Part shown: one piece after another, positions 33,835-44,728 of the stretch
Numbering within the stretch: the first letter of the stretch is position 1
How the letters are laid out: every line of letters begins with the position of its first letter
DNA from: Aliiglaciecola sp. M165
GTDB lineage: Bacteria; Pseudomonadota; Gammaproteobacteria; Enterobacterales; Alteromonadaceae
NCBI RefSeq assembly: GCF_007197995.1
Contig: NZ_VKKH01000009.1
Location: 420,057-484,056, forward strand
DNA length: 64,000 nucleotides
Direction of reading: 5' to 3'
Program-made: the position numbers and the translations under genes
The notes under the pieces: generated by a model
The model's input: only the letters and a program-made list of their open reading frames with translations
What the model was told of the DNA's origin: nothing
The model's database searches: none

Positions 33835-34697
33835 ACTTTTCTACTTCGCATAAAATTCTTCACATTACGCAATGTGATCGTTGTTTCAAACTGCTTATAA
33901 AAGCGCTTCTGAGTCGGTGACACGGCAGTCTCGTTGAGTAACTTAAAGCTAGGCACGTTGTTGATGGGAACTTCTGAATCGCCTTTAAGCAAAACGGCTA
34001 AGCGGATCGCAACCACTTGACCGTCATTGGCAAAAATACCAGGAAGTTCATTTGCCGTGACATAACCTACGGGCCGTGCCGAATTGTCACCGGTAACTAA
34101 ATTATTGGTGTATCCATATAGAACTTGAAAACTTTCTACATCGTCCAGCAACGTCACGGCGGCGTGGCCATTATGACCAACTGCTACCTTTTGTCCTTGC
34201 AACACTCGGCCATCAAATCCTCGACATTTTAATGTGCGGTTTTCAACATAGTATTCATTTACGATGAAAAACTCTTCTGCATCTAAATAACCTAGCTTCA
34301 AGCCTCGGCAATCCTGGAGCCCTTGAAGGCTAATAGCAACTTTGTCATTGGCACCGGCAGCGCCTTGCACTGAACCGACATCGGCAAATGCGCCAAACTC
34401 TCCAGGCAAGATAACGGGATGATTACGCACATATGCGCCTTCTGATACAACGTCTACGTCGCGGTTTAAATCAGGGGAAAGCAAATCGTATCGACCAGCC
34501 ATTATCAGTTCATTACGCAGTCGCGTGATAATAAATCGACCACTTTCTTGTGTAGAAGCAATGGAGCGATTTAGCCTTTCAGTCAAACTATTGCTCACTA
34601 GAACCTGAATGATTGCCCCAGATATCAACAAGCCTAATGCAAGGGAAATCATGATTTCAACCAGCGTAAAGCCTTTTTGACGTTGATGAATGCTCAT
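33831..34697 (-). CDS. pilW: Minor pilin PilW
   Basis: 288 residues from the ATG at 34697, which overlaps the pilV stop by four bases (ATGA). A longer reading by eight codons would start inside pilV. The prepilin site is QKGFTLVEIMISLALGLLI with Glu at +5, followed by SNSLTERLNRSIASTQESGRF, the conserved PilW post-helix segment. The large C-terminal domain has several Cys. It is the GspJ/PilW-type component of the pseudopilin tip complex. Confidence 0.88.
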   Translation of the reverse strand: MSIHQRQKGFTLVEIMISLALGLLISGAIIQVLVSNSLTERLNRSIASTQESGRFIITRLRNELIMAGRYDLLSPDLNRDVDVVSEGAYVRNHPVILPGEFGAFADVGSVQGAAGANDKVAISLQGLQDCRGLKLGYLDAEEFFIVNEYYVENRTLKCRGFDGRVLQGQKVAVGHNGHAAVTLLDDVESFQVLYGYTNNLVTGDNSARPVGYVTANELPGIFANDGQVVAIRLAVLLKGDSEVPINNVPSFKLLNETAVSPTQKRFYKQFETTITLRNVKNFMRSRKV

Positions 34698-35329
34698 AAT
34701 ACAACGTCCAAACGCACACAATCATGCGGATCCGCTTTGGCAACGTTACATTCCGCGTTGAGTGCACGATCGATATTCTGCCAATTCTCAACCGGCCAAC
34801 TTAGAATAATGCTGACTCTTGAACCCGTACTGCAGGTTTCGGCATCGAGTAAGTTGTTGTCGTCACAGCTCAGGTTTAATTCTACTGTAGGGTTGGTTGA
34901 TACGGCTGAGCAGGAGGCCTCATATGCATCATATGCGGCAAACTCCGCCGCCGAGCACTGTCCACCATTACAATCAGGGATAGCAGCCGGACGCGCCAAA
35001 CAAAAACAATTGTAGTCGGTCGCAGATGTAGCGCAGGTAAGATTTCCGAAATTATATAGGTCAGGATTGAAATATTCTGGATCTACTACCAGACCATCAC
35101 CAATAAGAGAAAGACGGGCACTTGCACGTAAGCGCTCACTGAGTTGTTGAGCAACCATTACTGATTGTGAGCGATTTAGCGCATCAGAATTGGAAAAAGA
35201 ACTGACAAACTGCAACGAAGCAACACCTAATATGCCGACAGACAGAATAAACAGGGTCACTAAAACTTCAATCATCCCAACACCGCGTTGTGCAATGGGT
35301 ATATGTTGATGTCGATTGCTAATTATCAC
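34694..35329 (-). CDS. pilV: Minor pilin PilV
   Basis: 211 residues, starting with GTG at 35329 preceded by AGGAG five bases upstream, which decides the start. The prepilin motif is QRGVGMIEVLVTLFILSVGILG with Glu at +5, the typical PilV helix. The mature part holds many Cys (more than eight), so several disulfides are likely. It is the first gene of the pilVWXY1E operon. The fimT/fimU gene that often stands at the head of this operon is missing here, but a FimT/GspH-like gene is present in the second cluster at 45.2 kb. Confidence 0.87.
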   Translation of the reverse strand: MIISNRHQHIPIAQRGVGMIEVLVTLFILSVGILGVASLQFVSSFSNSDALNRSQSVMVAQQLSERLRASARLSLIGDGLVVDPEYFNPDLYNFGNLTCATSATDYNCFCLARPAAIPDCNGGQCSAAEFAAYDAYEASCSAVSTNPTVELNLSCDDNNLLDAETCSTGSRVSIILSWPVENWQNIDRALNAECNVAKADPHDCVRLDVVL

Positions 35330-35643
35330 TATTACTCCTGAACGACCAAACCTAAACTGTTATCTGAATCTACCTCAACTTCTTGAGAGTGACTCAAGGA
35401 TTAACATGGCAAATTGCAAAAACGTGTTCGTTACGTAAGTAAATGTAGCTTATTTAGCGTAGGAATTGGTTATCTAGGAGATCGCTTAGGTATATTTTTG
35501 AGAGATTTAAGCGGATTTACATTGATATATTTATATGAGGTAGAATTTTTACCGAGGCTTTTCAATTACTTGGCTTGAGCCACTGAAATACTCAAGTGCT
35601 GACTCAAAAAGTCATGCACTTGATTGTATTGGCAGCGATACCT
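35330..35643. other. Intergenic region upstream of the pil operon
   Basis: About 310 AT-rich bases between the end of ispH and the GTG of pilV, both on the minus strand. It must hold the pil operon promoter. I see no convincing sigma-54 motif, no gene and no clear terminator for ispH. Confidence 0.5.
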
Positions 35644-36588
35644 TTAACTGACTTCTTTGATCCGAAGTTCTTTTGGCACAGCAAACTCTATGTTCTCTTC
35701 TCGGCCAGGACGTTCAGTTGCCTTATGTGCACCCCATTCAATGAGTCTGTCGACAACTGCTTGCACTAAAACTTCTGGCGCGGATGCTCCTGCTGTCACA
35801 CCGATATTATTCGCATTTTCCAACCATTCCTTTTGGATGCAATCAGCCGATGCAATGAGGTGAGCTTGTGCGCCTATCTTGTCAGCTAACTCTTTGAGGC
35901 GGTTAGAATTTGAACTATTCTGCGCACCTACAACTAAAAGCACATCACAGTCTGCCGCAAGCTCTCTGACAGCATCTTGTCTATTCTGTGTCGCATAACA
36001 AATGTCATCTTTACGTGGGCCTTCGATTGCTGAGAACTTCTCACGTAACGCATCAATCACCTCTGCAGTGTCATCCACTGACAGTGTGGTTTGACTGCAG
36101 TAATAAAGATTTTTATCGTTTTTAACCTGAAGATTGTTGACATCCTGAACTGACTCAACAAGGTAGATTCCCCCTTCCTTATTGTCATACTGGCCCATGG
36201 TTCCTTCAACCTCAGGATGGCCCTGGTGCCCAATCAAAATGCATTCGGTGCCTTTTTTACTGGCACGCATCACTTCCATATGCACTTTAGTCACTAACGG
36301 ACAAGTTGCATCAAAGACTTTCAATCCGCGTGCTTGGGCCTCACTGCGCACTGCCTGAGAGACGCCATGGGCAGAAAAAATCACGATGCTGTCGTCAGGG
36401 ACTTCACTTAACTCATCGACAAATCTTGCACCACGTTTTTTCAGTCCGTCTACCACAAACTTGTTATGTACCACTTCATGTCGAACATAAATTGGTGGCG
36501 CAAACATCTCAAGAGCACGCTCAACAATAGTAATGGCTCTGTCGACTCCTGCACAAAAGCCTCGTGGGTTAGCTAAATGTATCTGCAT
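35644..36588 (-). CDS. ispH: 4-hydroxy-3-methylbut-2-enyl diphosphate reductase
   Basis: 314 residues, normal length. The three iron-sulfur cysteines are in place: Cys12 in [12 protein letters not shown], the second in [12 protein letters not shown] and the third in [10 protein letters not shown]. The motif [15 protein letters not shown] is also conserved. IspH carries out the last step of the MEP isoprenoid pathway, giving IPP and DMAPP, and is essential. It ends the ribF-ileS-lspA-fkpB-ispH chain, 13 bases after fkpB, as in many gammaproteobacteria. Confidence 0.97.
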   Translation of the reverse strand: MQIHLANPRGFCAGVDRAITIVERALEMFAPPIYVRHEVVHNKFVVDGLKKRGARFVDELSEVPDDSIVIFSAHGVSQAVRSEAQARGLKVFDATCPLVTKVHMEVMRASKKGTECILIGHQGHPEVEGTMGQYDNKEGGIYLVESVQDVNNLQVKNDKNLYYCSQTTLSVDDTAEVIDALREKFSAIEGPRKDDICYATQNRQDAVRELAADCDVLLVVGAQNSSNSNRLKELADKIGAQAHLIASADCIQKEWLENANNIGVTAGASAPEVLVQAVVDRLIEWGAHKATERPGREENIEFAVPKELRIKEVS

Positions 36589-36601
36589 GTCGTTTGTACT
36601 A

Positions 36602-37036
36602 TTAGCTTACGCTAATAATCTCCACATCAAAAATGACCTGCTGGCCGGCCAAAGGATGGTTAAAATCCACCGTTACCGAATCGCCAGCAACTTCTCTAAT
36701 AATACCTGGTACTTCACTGCCATCTGGCTGACTAAACGCGATAATCGTGCCGACTTCCATTGGCGTGTCTGCAGCGAATCGGGACTTATCCATATGATGT
36801 ATATTATCAGGATTTGGCATTCCAAAGGCTTCATCTGCCTCAAGCGTAAACGCTTTTCTCTGACCTGCGGACAAACCCAGCAAGCACGCTTCAAAATTTG
36901 CTGTTAGGCTACCATCTCCCATTTGAAGTTTGGCAGGTTTATTGTTCACGCGAGTACTATCAGCTGCCGAACCATCTGCAAGTTTCAAATCAAAATGCAT
37001 TAAAACTTCGCTATTTTGATCAATTACCTGTGTCAT
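36602..37036 (-). CDS. fkpB: FKBP-type peptidyl-prolyl isomerase (SlpA/FkpB)
   Basis: 144 residues from the ATG at 37036, which has AAGGTGAG close upstream; a longer reading to 37093 lies inside lspA and lacks family features. The FKBP core [19 protein letters not shown] and the SlyD-like insert region with [10 protein letters not shown] and [11 protein letters not shown] identify the two-domain FKBP/IF type. The end, [18 protein letters not shown], is family-typical. It overlaps the lspA stop by 17 bases. It acts as a cytoplasmic folding catalyst. Confidence 0.93.
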   Translation of the reverse strand: MTQVIDQNSEVLMHFDLKLADGSAADSTRVNNKPAKLQMGDGSLTANFEACLLGLSAGQRKAFTLEADEAFGMPNPDNIHHMDKSRFAADTPMEVGTIIAFSQPDGSEVPGIIREVAGDSVTVDFNHPLAGQQVIFDVEIISVS

Positions 37037-37532
37037 TCGACTCACCTTGTTCTTCTTTGTTTTTAAACATATCGATAATAAGTAAAACGGCACCTAAAAA
37101 AATGGCACTGTCGGCAATATTAAATACAGGCCATTGAAATTCTTCATAGTAAACATGTAAAAAGTCGACAACATAACCATACACTAGGCGGTCGTACACG
37201 TTGCCCATGGCTCCACCCAGAATTAGGCTAAAAGCAACAGGCAACATGATTTGCTGTTTAGGTGTGGCTTTCAGCCAGCGCACAATTACCACACTTACAA
37301 TCAGAGCTATCGCAGTAAAAAACCATCTTTGCCAGCCGCTTGCATCATTTAAGAAACTAAATGCTGCACCATAATTGCGAGTATGAGTGAGGTTAAAAAA
37401 TGACGTAATCTCTATGGATTGATATAACTCCATGCTAGCTAAGATCGCATGTTTGCTCCATTGATCCAAGATCAAAGCAAGTAATGCAAGCCATATAAAT
37501 CGCAAACCTGTTTGCGTAAACAAATTAAGCAT
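37020..37532 (-). CDS. lspA: Lipoprotein signal peptidase II
   Basis: 170 residues from the ATG at 37532 (AAAAAAGG four bases upstream); a GTG seven codons earlier is possible. Four membrane helices are visible. The catalytic aspartates are in [15 protein letters not shown] and FNIADSAIF, and [11 protein letters not shown] is the conserved N-x-x-G-x-x-F box. It cleaves prolipoprotein signal peptides, including that of PrsT in this window. It overlaps the end of ileS by eight bases. Confidence 0.95.
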   Translation of the reverse strand: MLNLFTQTGLRFIWLALLALILDQWSKHAILASMELYQSIEITSFFNLTHTRNYGAAFSFLNDASGWQRWFFTAIALIVSVVIVRWLKATPKQQIMLPVAFSLILGGAMGNVYDRLVYGYVVDFLHVYYEEFQWPVFNIADSAIFLGAVLLIIDMFKNKEEQGESNDTGN

Positions 37533-40353
37533 ATTGCCTTTTTTCACCTTCACCTTCTACGTTATCAACACAACGATGACATAATTCAGGATGCGCGTTG
37601 TTTTCGCCGACATCGGCACGATAATGCCAACAACGGACACATTTACCGTCAGTGGATTTTTCAATGTTCAACCAAAGCCCCGCAATGTCGGTAGCCAATG
37701 TTCCATCAGGTTGCTGTGAGCTAGATACAACTTTAGCCGCAGAGGTGATCAACACAAAACGTAACTCATCTTCAAGTTTTGCAAGACTATTTGTTAGGGC
37801 TTCGTCCGCGTATAAGGTCACGTTAGCTTCCAAAGAGGCGCCGATATTCCCTTCTTTACGTTGTTGCTCCAATGCTCGGTTGACTTGCTCTTTTACCGCA
37901 AGCACTTGTAACCAGAAAGCATCATTAAAGTTTCCTGCGACTTCTTTTGTTGGCAGCCCTCTATACCATGTTTCGGTAAAGACAAATTCATTTCGTTCAC
38001 CAGGCATTGCTTGCCACAACTCTTGAGCAGTAAAGCTCATGACAGGTGCCATCCAACGGACTAGAGCTTCAACAATGTGGTAAAGCGCAGTTTGACACGA
38101 ACGACGTGCATGACTGTCAGTTTTTGCTGTGTACTGTCTATCTTTAATGATGTCTAAATAGAAGCTTCCTAATTCAATCGAACAGAACTGCATCATTTTT
38201 TGTGTGACAACGATTAAATCGTAAGATTCATAGGCGGCGATGATCTCTTTTTGGACCGCCGCTGCTCGGTTCACAGCCCATTTGTCTAGTTCGACTAAAT
38301 CATCAAAATCAACTAAATCATTTTGCGGGTCAAAACCATTCAAATTAGCCAATAAAAATCTGGCCGTGTTTCGAATACGCCGATAAGAATCAGCAGAGCG
38401 TTTTAATATCTCATCCGACACCGCTATTTCACTGCGATAATCGGTAGACGCCACCCACAAACGCAGAATATCTGCTCCCAATTTATTGATAACATGCTGC
38501 GGCGCAACAGTATTACCAATAGACTTGGACATTTTTTTACCTTCACCGTCAACGGTAAAGCCATGGGTTAATACCTGCTTGTAAGGTGCGTGACCTTTCT
38601 CTGCAACGGATGTCATTAAGGATGACATAAACCAACCGCGGTGCTGATCTGAGCCTTCAAGGTACAAATCGGCCGACGCCGGAATATCTTCACGACTGTC
38701 TACCACAAAGTGGTGCGTCACGCCTGAATCAAACCATACATCCAAGGTATCAGGCACTTTCACATAGGTCTGTGCATCTTCGCCAAGGAATTCGGCGGTA
38801 TCAATATCCCACCAGGCTTGAATACCCTTTTCTTCAACTAATTTGGCTACGCGTTCAATCAGCGCATCAGAATCTGGATGTAAATCGCCTGTGTCTTTAT
38901 GCACAAACAAAGCAATAGGCACGCCCCAAGTACGTTGCCGTGATATACACCAATCTGGTCGACCTTCTACCATGCTTTCAATGCGGCTTTGGCCCCATTC
39001 TGGGATCCATTGTGTCTTTTTGATCTCGGCAAGAGATTGTTCTCGCAAGCCGGCTTTGTCCATGCTGATAAACCACTGAGGTGTCGCTCGGAAAATAATC
39101 GGCGTTTTATGACGCCAGCAATGGGGGTAACTGTGCGTATAAGCGTGGTGATGCACCAACGCTTTGCGCTCCTGCAAAACGTCAACAATGCGGGCGTTGG
39201 CTTTAAATACATGCTCACCTTCAAACAGCTCAGTGCCCGCCATGTAGACACCATTTGCACCAACAGGGTTGGCCACTTCTAGCGCGTATTTGGCACCGAC
39301 ATTAAAATCGTCAACACCGTGCCCAGGAGCAGTGTGCACACATCCAGTACCAGACTCAGTTGTAACATGGTCACCTAAAATAATCGGCACAGTAAAGTCA
39401 TAGAATGGGTGCCAGATATGTTGATTTTCTAGCGCGTCGCCATGACAAAAGCCCAGTGCGTGGTAATGGTCAAAACCAAAACGATCCATGCACTCCTTGA
39501 CTAAATCTGAGGCGATGATAAGTCGTTCTTTGCCGTTTTCACCTTCAGCTTGCACAAGTGTGTATTCCAACTTCGGGCTGACACACACTGCACGGTTCGC
39601 CGGCAGTGTCCAAGGTGTCGTTGTCCAAATAACGACAGACACAGGACCTTCTCCAACATGTCCTTCTGGATGCTTAAAAGATTCAACTAACACATCGGCA
39701 TCTTTGGCAACAAAGCGTACATCAATGGAAGGCGACTGCTTGTCTTGATATTCGACCTCAGCTTCAGCCAAAGCTGACCCACAATCTGTACACCAATGCA
39801 CCGGCTTAAAGCCTTTTTCAAGATGGCCTGAACGCACAATTCCACCCAAGGCACGAATGATGTCAGCTTCTGAACTGTAATCCATGGTTTTGTAGGGCTT
39901 ATCCCACTCCCCCAATACACCTAGACGAATGAAGTCACGCTTCTGCCCTTCGATTTGACGTTCAGCGTAGTCTCGACATTTCTGTCTGAATTCGGCAGCA
40001 GTGACTTTTTTGCCAGGCTTACCTACTTTTTTCTCAACTTGTAACTCGATAGGTAGTCCGTGACAATCCCACCCTGGAACGTAAGGCGCATCAAAATCAG
40101 AAAGCGTCTTTGCTTTGACAATCACATCTTTAAGGATCTTGTTTACCGCATGACCAATGTGAATATCGCCATTTGCGTAGGGAGGTCCATCATGCAACAC
40201 GAAAGGTGTTTTACCTTTTTTGGCCTCACGAATGGCATGATACAGCTTCTTTTGAGTCCACTGTTTCAGCATTTGCGGTTCCCTTTGTGCCAAATTCCCA
40301 CGCATAGGGAATTCAGTTTCGGGAAGATTTAAAGTATGTTTATAGTCACTCAT
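37525..40353 (-). CDS. ileS: Isoleucyl-tRNA synthetase
   Basis: 942 residues, full length. The HIGH signature is [11 protein letters not shown], the KMSKS loop is [11 protein letters not shown], the editing domain has [15 protein letters not shown], and the C-terminal zinc finger CVRCWHYR ... CHRCVDNV is complete. It charges tRNA-Ile. It stands between ribF (31-base gap) and lspA, the standard gammaproteobacterial order. Confidence 0.98.
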   Translation of the reverse strand: MSDYKHTLNLPETEFPMRGNLAQREPQMLKQWTQKKLYHAIREAKKGKTPFVLHDGPPYANGDIHIGHAVNKILKDVIVKAKTLSDFDAPYVPGWDCHGLPIELQVEKKVGKPGKKVTAAEFRQKCRDYAERQIEGQKRDFIRLGVLGEWDKPYKTMDYSSEADIIRALGGIVRSGHLEKGFKPVHWCTDCGSALAEAEVEYQDKQSPSIDVRFVAKDADVLVESFKHPEGHVGEGPVSVVIWTTTPWTLPANRAVCVSPKLEYTLVQAEGENGKERLIIASDLVKECMDRFGFDHYHALGFCHGDALENQHIWHPFYDFTVPIILGDHVTTESGTGCVHTAPGHGVDDFNVGAKYALEVANPVGANGVYMAGTELFEGEHVFKANARIVDVLQERKALVHHHAYTHSYPHCWRHKTPIIFRATPQWFISMDKAGLREQSLAEIKKTQWIPEWGQSRIESMVEGRPDWCISRQRTWGVPIALFVHKDTGDLHPDSDALIERVAKLVEEKGIQAWWDIDTAEFLGEDAQTYVKVPDTLDVWFDSGVTHHFVVDSREDIPASADLYLEGSDQHRGWFMSSLMTSVAEKGHAPYKQVLTHGFTVDGEGKKMSKSIGNTVAPQHVINKLGADILRLWVASTDYRSEIAVSDEILKRSADSYRRIRNTARFLLANLNGFDPQNDLVDFDDLVELDKWAVNRAAAVQKEIIAAYESYDLIVVTQKMMQFCSIELGSFYLDIIKDRQYTAKTDSHARRSCQTALYHIVEALVRWMAPVMSFTAQELWQAMPGERNEFVFTETWYRGLPTKEVAGNFNDAFWLQVLAVKEQVNRALEQQRKEGNIGASLEANVTLYADEALTNSLAKLEDELRFVLITSAAKVVSSSQQPDGTLATDIAGLWLNIEKSTDGKCVRCWHYRADVGENNAHPELCHRCVDNVEGEGEKRQYA

Positions 40354-40384
40354 CGAGGCTTAAATCCAAGGTTTATAGTTTGTT

Positions 40385-41311
40385 TTATTCCACACTCATT
40401 AGCGCTTTAGCCGCTTGAGCATCAAGTATGATTTGTTCGTGTAATAGTTCGAACGAGTCGAATTTTTTTTCATCTCGCAGTTTCTTGATAAAAGCTACGC
40501 TAATTCGTTTTCCGTAAATATGCTGCTCAAAGTCAAATAAATGAACTTCTAACTGAGACTTTTCGCCGTCTAAGGTTGGGCGAGTACCGACATTTGCCAC
40601 ACCATCATAATGGCGAGCGTCGATATTCACTTTTACCGCAAACACACCATTAATAGGCGCTTTACAGCGTTTTAAGAGCACGTTTGCCGTTGGAAAACCA
40701 ATAGTCCGACCTTTCTTTTCACCATGTACGACTTTACCGGAAATTGTAAAATCACGGCCTAACATTTCTTTTACCAGACCAAATTCGCCCTGCTCCAAGG
40801 CCAAACGAATCTCCGTTGAACTGATACGGCAATCATGATGACGAAAACTTTGTGTACTGACTAACGCAAATTGGTGCTGAAGTGCGTACTTTTCAAGCAT
40901 CGTAAAATTGCCCAGCCGCTTTTGTCCAAAACGGAAATCGTCACCGACAACTAAAAATTTCACACCGAGTTTTTCTATGAGCAGGTTTTCGATGAAATCT
41001 TCTGCTGAACAACGGGAAAAATTTTGATCAAATCGAATGCAAAGTAAACGATCAACACCCAAGGCTTTAAGTTGCTCGTATTTGTCACGAAGTCGACTCA
41101 ATCTTGCCGGGGCATTTTGAGGGTCAAAAACTTCTTCTGGCTGGGGCTCAAACACCATGACCGTCGCAGGCAAGCGTAAGTTTTTGGCTTGTTTAACCAA
41201 GTTTTTAAGCACAGCTTGGTGGCCTAAATGTACTCCATCAAACTTACCAATTGTTAACACACACCCTTTGTGTTGTTCACGGATGTTGTGCAACCCCCTA
41301 ACTAATTCCAC
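40385..41311 (-). CDS. ribF: Bifunctional riboflavin kinase / FAD synthetase
   Basis: 308 residues from GTG at 41311, chosen because the product then begins MELVRGLHNI, which lines up with E. coli RibF, and because GAGGG lies about five bases upstream. An ATG at 41341 adds ten residues with no family match. The FAD synthetase half has VLTIGKFDGVHLGHQAVL and CRISSTEIR; the kinase half has KKGRTIGFPTANV. It makes FMN and FAD, the latter needed by the fadE-like enzyme among many. A TATAAT box lies upstream at 41368-41373. Confidence 0.95.
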   Translation of the reverse strand: MELVRGLHNIREQHKGCVLTIGKFDGVHLGHQAVLKNLVKQAKNLRLPATVMVFEPQPEEVFDPQNAPARLSRLRDKYEQLKALGVDRLLCIRFDQNFSRCSAEDFIENLLIEKLGVKFLVVGDDFRFGQKRLGNFTMLEKYALQHQFALVSTQSFRHHDCRISSTEIRLALEQGEFGLVKEMLGRDFTISGKVVHGEKKGRTIGFPTANVLLKRCKAPINGVFAVKVNIDARHYDGVANVGTRPTLDGEKSQLEVHLFDFEQHIYGKRISVAFIKKLRDEKKFDSFELLHEQIILDAQAAKALMSVE

Positions 41312-41367
41312 TCTGCCCTCGTTGCAACGCGCTACGCGCATTGATTAAATGCTACCCAAAGGCGGGA

Positions 41368-41373
41368 ATTATA
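41368..41373 (-). promoter_or_regulatory. Probable -10 box of the ribF-ileS-lspA-fkpB-ispH operon
   Basis: A perfect TATAAT on the minus strand, 57 bases before the chosen ribF start. The -35 region is poor (no TTGACA-like hexamer at 16-18 bases). Confidence 0.5.
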
Positions 41374-41581
41374 ACCAACTCAGCGACTAAAGAAAGGGTA
41401 CAAGCTAGATAATAGTGTGTGAAAAGACAGGTTTTTACTAAGATCTATTGTTTAGTGAGTGTTTTCGCTATTTTTAAATAGTCGTAGAGTCGTTCAATCA
41501 CCATTTTTAGCCGTAAAAATGCAATTGGGAGTAGACAAGCAACTACAAGTTGTCTTTACCCACCAAAGCATTCTATTCCGA

Positions 41582-43150
41582 CTATTTCACAATGTGAGTG
41601 CCAACAAAGCTACTTTTTCTTACTCCCAACATTAATAATGTTATTGAAAATGCAATAAATCCGAACAAAATTAATTTGCCCAACTCTATGACTTGAGGCC
41701 AAATCGTCATGGTCTGCCATTGCACAATGGGTGGATTGAAATATTCAATCGTTCCAATCATCACTGCGCAGGCAAAAAGAATTTTTAGCAAAAAGAAAAA
41801 GGTGTGCTTTGTGACTTTATATACCCCTTGCTTGTGCAGTGTGTAATAAAGTAACCCGGCGTTCATAGTCGCAGACATGGACGTCGCAATCGCTAGACCG
41901 ACGTAACCAAAGGGGATCGCTAGCGCAGCGTTTAAAAAGATATTCGCGATCATGCAATAAATGCCGAACCGCACTGGCGTTTTCAGATCTTGACGTGAAT
42001 AAAATCCTGGCGCCAATATTTTCACCAACATAAAGCTGAGCAACCCTGTTGAATAGGCCATCAGGCTCAAAGATGCCATATTGGCATCTTCCAAGGTAAA
42101 AGCGCCACCGTAAAATATGGTCAATAGCATAGGCTCGGCCAAAACGAATAAACCTGCTGCAGCGGGGATCCCTAATAGGCACACAACCTTCAGTGCCCAG
42201 TCCATGCTGTTGCTGAAAGCTTGGCTGTCTTTACTTACATGATGGGCAGACAAGGTTGGTAGTATGACGGTTGCGATAGCAATGCCGAACAAACCTAATG
42301 GAAACTCCAACAAACGATCCGAATAATAGAGCCAACTGACTGACCCTGTCATTAGCGCGGTAGCAATCATAGTATCAATGAGCAAATTAATTTGGCTAAC
42401 TGACACGCCAAATAACGCAGGGATCATTAGCCGTCTTACCTTAGTGACTTTAGGATCCGACCATGCCCACTTAGGCTTGACTAATACACCGGCACGATAC
42501 AAAAAAGGAAGTTGAAAAAGCAATTGAGCCAAGCCCCCAATAAATACCCCCCATGCCAGCGCGAATTCAGGGTTGTCAAAATAGGGTGACAGGTACAATG
42601 CACAGGAAATTATGGCAACGTTCAATAGCACAGGGGTAAACGCTGCGACGGCAAATTTGTTTAGCGAATTGAGTATCGCTCCTGCCAAACCAGTAAGCGA
42701 TATAAAAAACAGGTAGGGAAAGGTTATTTTCAGCATCAAAGCGAAAGGTTCGAATTTATCAGCTGCCGGGCCATCGTTAATATAATCGTAAAACCATCCG
42801 GCACCAAACAGCGCTGCTACCACGGGGGAGCCGATCACACCCAGGACTGTTACAAGTGTAACAATGACTCCCAAGGTACCTGAAATTTTGGCTATAAAGA
42901 GCTTGAGGTGCTGTTCATCGCCTTCGCTTTTCACCTCCGCCAGTACCGGAATAAATGCTTGAGCAAATGCGCCCTCAGCGAAAAGCCGTCTCAAAAAGTT
43001 GGGGATTTTATTTGCAACAAGAAAGATGTCAGCTGCAGCGCCCGCGCCTAGCATATTGGCAACTACAATATCGCGCGTTAAACCCAGTATGCGTGACAAA
43101 AAAGTCATGAAGGACACCACAACACCAGATTTAAGTAGCTTTTTGGACAA
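41582..43150 (-). CDS. murJ: Lipid II flippase MurJ
   Basis: 522 residues of the MATE/MVF-like fold with about 14 membrane helices. The N-terminus KSGVVVSFMTFLSRILGLTRDIVVANMLGAG and the phrase RRLFAEGAFAQAFIPVL are the usual MurJ marks, including the arginines lining the cavity. It moves lipid II across the inner membrane for peptidoglycan synthesis. It lies between ribF and rpsT as in many gammaproteobacteria, downstream of a CBS-domain gene (116-base gap). Confidence 0.95.
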   Translation of the reverse strand: MSKKLLKSGVVVSFMTFLSRILGLTRDIVVANMLGAGAAADIFLVANKIPNFLRRLFAEGAFAQAFIPVLAEVKSEGDEQHLKLFIAKISGTLGVIVTLVTVLGVIGSPVVAALFGAGWFYDYINDGPAADKFEPFALMLKITFPYLFFISLTGLAGAILNSLNKFAVAAFTPVLLNVAIISCALYLSPYFDNPEFALAWGVFIGGLAQLLFQLPFLYRAGVLVKPKWAWSDPKVTKVRRLMIPALFGVSVSQINLLIDTMIATALMTGSVSWLYYSDRLLEFPLGLFGIAIATVILPTLSAHHVSKDSQAFSNSMDWALKVVCLLGIPAAAGLFVLAEPMLLTIFYGGAFTLEDANMASLSLMAYSTGLLSFMLVKILAPGFYSRQDLKTPVRFGIYCMIANIFLNAALAIPFGYVGLAIATSMSATMNAGLLYYTLHKQGVYKVTKHTFFFLLKILFACAVMIGTIEYFNPPIVQWQTMTIWPQVIELGKLILFGFIAFSITLLMLGVRKSSFVGTHIVK

Positions 43151-43266
43151 GGTTATTCCCTAAATAGATTCATAACGCACAATTGAAGGTTATTATGCGC
43201 AAATAGCAACGTTTAACCATCTAAAAATCTAATTACAATACTATATTTTCTTGTCTTGGTGGAAAA

Positions 43267-43716
43267 TCAAGAGCACTTACCTTTGTCTTTAATGTCTTGC
43301 AAAAGCTGAACACAGAGTTTGACAAAATCGGAAGATGTCACGATACCAATGATACCCTTGTCCGGATCAATAACGGGTAAACAACCGTGTTTGTTTTGCA
43401 AGAAAAATGGCGCAACCTCATCTAACGGCTGATCAGCTGATACGCTGGCAAAATCCTTTTGTGCAACTTCCAGAATGTTCGTACTTTTCTCTCGTTCCAG
43501 TAATTCTTCTGTACCGTAAAGCGCAATAGATCGTATGACATGAGTGATCAAGTCTTTTTGTGTAACCAAAGCAACGAGCTTGTTGGTTTTAGGATCGACA
43601 ACAGGTAAATGACGTATACTTTGTTTACGTGTGATCTCGTGGGCATCATGCAAGGTGGCATGGGGTGCCAGCTTAATCAGTTTTTTACTCATAATGGCCG
43701 ATACAGTTAAGGACAT
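43267..43716 (-). CDS. Tandem CBS-domain protein
   Basis: 149 residues, almost entirely two CBS units: SAIMSKKLIKLAPHATLHDAHEI ... RHLPVVDPKTNKLVALVTQKDLI, and FASVSADQPLDEVAPFFLQNKHGCLPVIDP ... GIIGIVTSSDFV. Such pairs bind adenine nucleotides (AMP, ATP, SAM) and act as sensors. No catalytic or transport domain is attached and the partner is unknown. A perfect GGAGG ribosome-binding site precedes the ATG, so expression is probably high. It may be cotranscribed with murJ. Confidence 0.9.
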   Translation of the reverse strand: MSLTVSAIMSKKLIKLAPHATLHDAHEITRKQSIRHLPVVDPKTNKLVALVTQKDLITHVIRSIALYGTEELLEREKSTNILEVAQKDFASVSADQPLDEVAPFFLQNKHGCLPVIDPDKGIIGIVTSSDFVKLCVQLLQDIKDKGKCS

Positions 43717-43937
43717 ATTACCTCCGGATTAAAAAAGTCATCCACATATATTTGAGCGTTGCGTTCCCTATATGAAGCGTTTTGATACTGCTTGAGTATG
43801 TTCAACTTAGCTCCAATTTAAGTATAGATTAATGCGCTAAAATCCAAGTGTTGATGAGAAAATTCTCTAATGAATTATCGGATTTGTGACGAACCTCACT
43901 TTTTTGCTAAAAAAGCGCTTGTTAATCACTAAAGGAT

Positions 43938-43966
43938 TTGACAATAGGTTCGCAAATAGGCACAAT
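43938..43966 (+). promoter_or_regulatory. Sigma-70-like promoter of rpsT
   Basis: A perfect TTGACA (43938-43943), a 17-base spacer and CACAAT (43961-43966), about 40 bases before the rpsT start. Confidence 0.65.
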
Positions 43967-44007
43967 CTGCGCCCTTGAATTTTGACTAGTTTTTTCGGGA
44001 GTTTACC

Positions 44008-44268
44008 TTGGCTAACATTAAGTCTGCTAAGAAACGCGCAATCCAAGCTGAGAAGCGTCGCCAGCACAACGCTAGCCGTCGCTCTATGGTTCGTACTTAC
44101 CTTAAAAAGGTAAACGCTGCCATCTCTGCTGGGGATAAAGAAGCTGCTGCTGCAGCCCTTACTACAGTGACTCCTTTGCTTGACCGTATGGCAACCAAAG
44201 GTTTGATCCACAAAAACAAAGCTGCTCGTCACAAGAGCCGTCTTTCTGCACAGATCAAATCACTGTAA
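44008..44268 (+). CDS. rpsT: Small ribosomal subunit protein bS20
   Basis: 86 residues, normal length, highly basic: [20 protein letters not shown] at the start and [19 protein letters not shown] at the end. It binds 16S rRNA. The start codon is TTG, with GGGAG seven bases before it. E. coli rpsT also uses UUG, and there this weak start is part of autogenous control, so the trait seems conserved. A terminator follows at 44292. Confidence 0.98.
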   Translation: MANIKSAKKRAIQAEKRRQHNASRRSMVRTYLKKVNAAISAGDKEAAAAALTTVTPLLDRMATKGLIHKNKAARHKSRLSAQIKSL

Positions 44269-44291
44269 TATCGCGTTTTATACAATGCACT

Positions 44292-44319
44292 AAAAAAGGC
44301 GCTAACAAGCGCTTTTTTT
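44292..44319 (+). terminator. Rho-independent terminator of rpsT
   Basis: An A-rich left arm ending GGCGCT, an AACA loop, then AGCGC and seven T. Confidence 0.85.
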
Positions 44320-44476
44320 GTGCCTGTTCGTTTGGCGATAATACACCAATAATTTTCGTTTATAATTGTGTACCCATTGACGCAACCGCTAGAATCACAT
44401 TATTGTTATTTAACCGAAGTCAATGTGAAGACAGTATGTAGCGTTTACTTCATATTTGTCACACTAGGAGTTTTCC

Positions 44477-44644
44477 TTGCTGAGATTTTTATTTTTAGTT
44501 CCCGTAGTTATGCTCGTTGTATGGAGCATATATTTGTTAGCGAACGGTTATAGCCTCGACGATGGCAAAAAAGGTTATATAAAAATTCTCTATATTTCGA
44601 TTGGCATTGCCGTTGTCTATCTACTGTTAATGTGGATAACCTAG
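44477..44644 (+). CDS. Small two-helix membrane protein, unknown function
   Basis: 55 residues, starting with TTG at 44477 six bases after AGGAG, ending TAG at 44642-44644. The sequence has two hydrophobic helices (LRFLFLVPVVMLVVWSIYLL and ILYISIGIAVVYLLLMWIT) joined by a short polar loop, SLDDGKKGY, typical of a membrane hairpin. The good ribosome-binding site and amphipathic design argue that it is real despite its size. I do not know the function. It lies between the rpsT terminator and the PilE-like gene. Confidence 0.65.
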   Translation: MLRFLFLVPVVMLVVWSIYLLANGYSLDDGKKGYIKILYISIGIAVVYLLLMWIT

Positions 44645-44728
44645 GCTGCTTTTCTTCCCTAAGTTTCTAATTCCTCCCTTTCTCCAAGGTAATCCAATCC
44701 ATTTTGTTATAGTAGGATTGCAGGGTAA

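Noticed and set aside
33305..33853. 182-codon plus-strand frame over pilX
   Set aside because: Antisense shadow of pilX; no ribosome-binding site or family motif.
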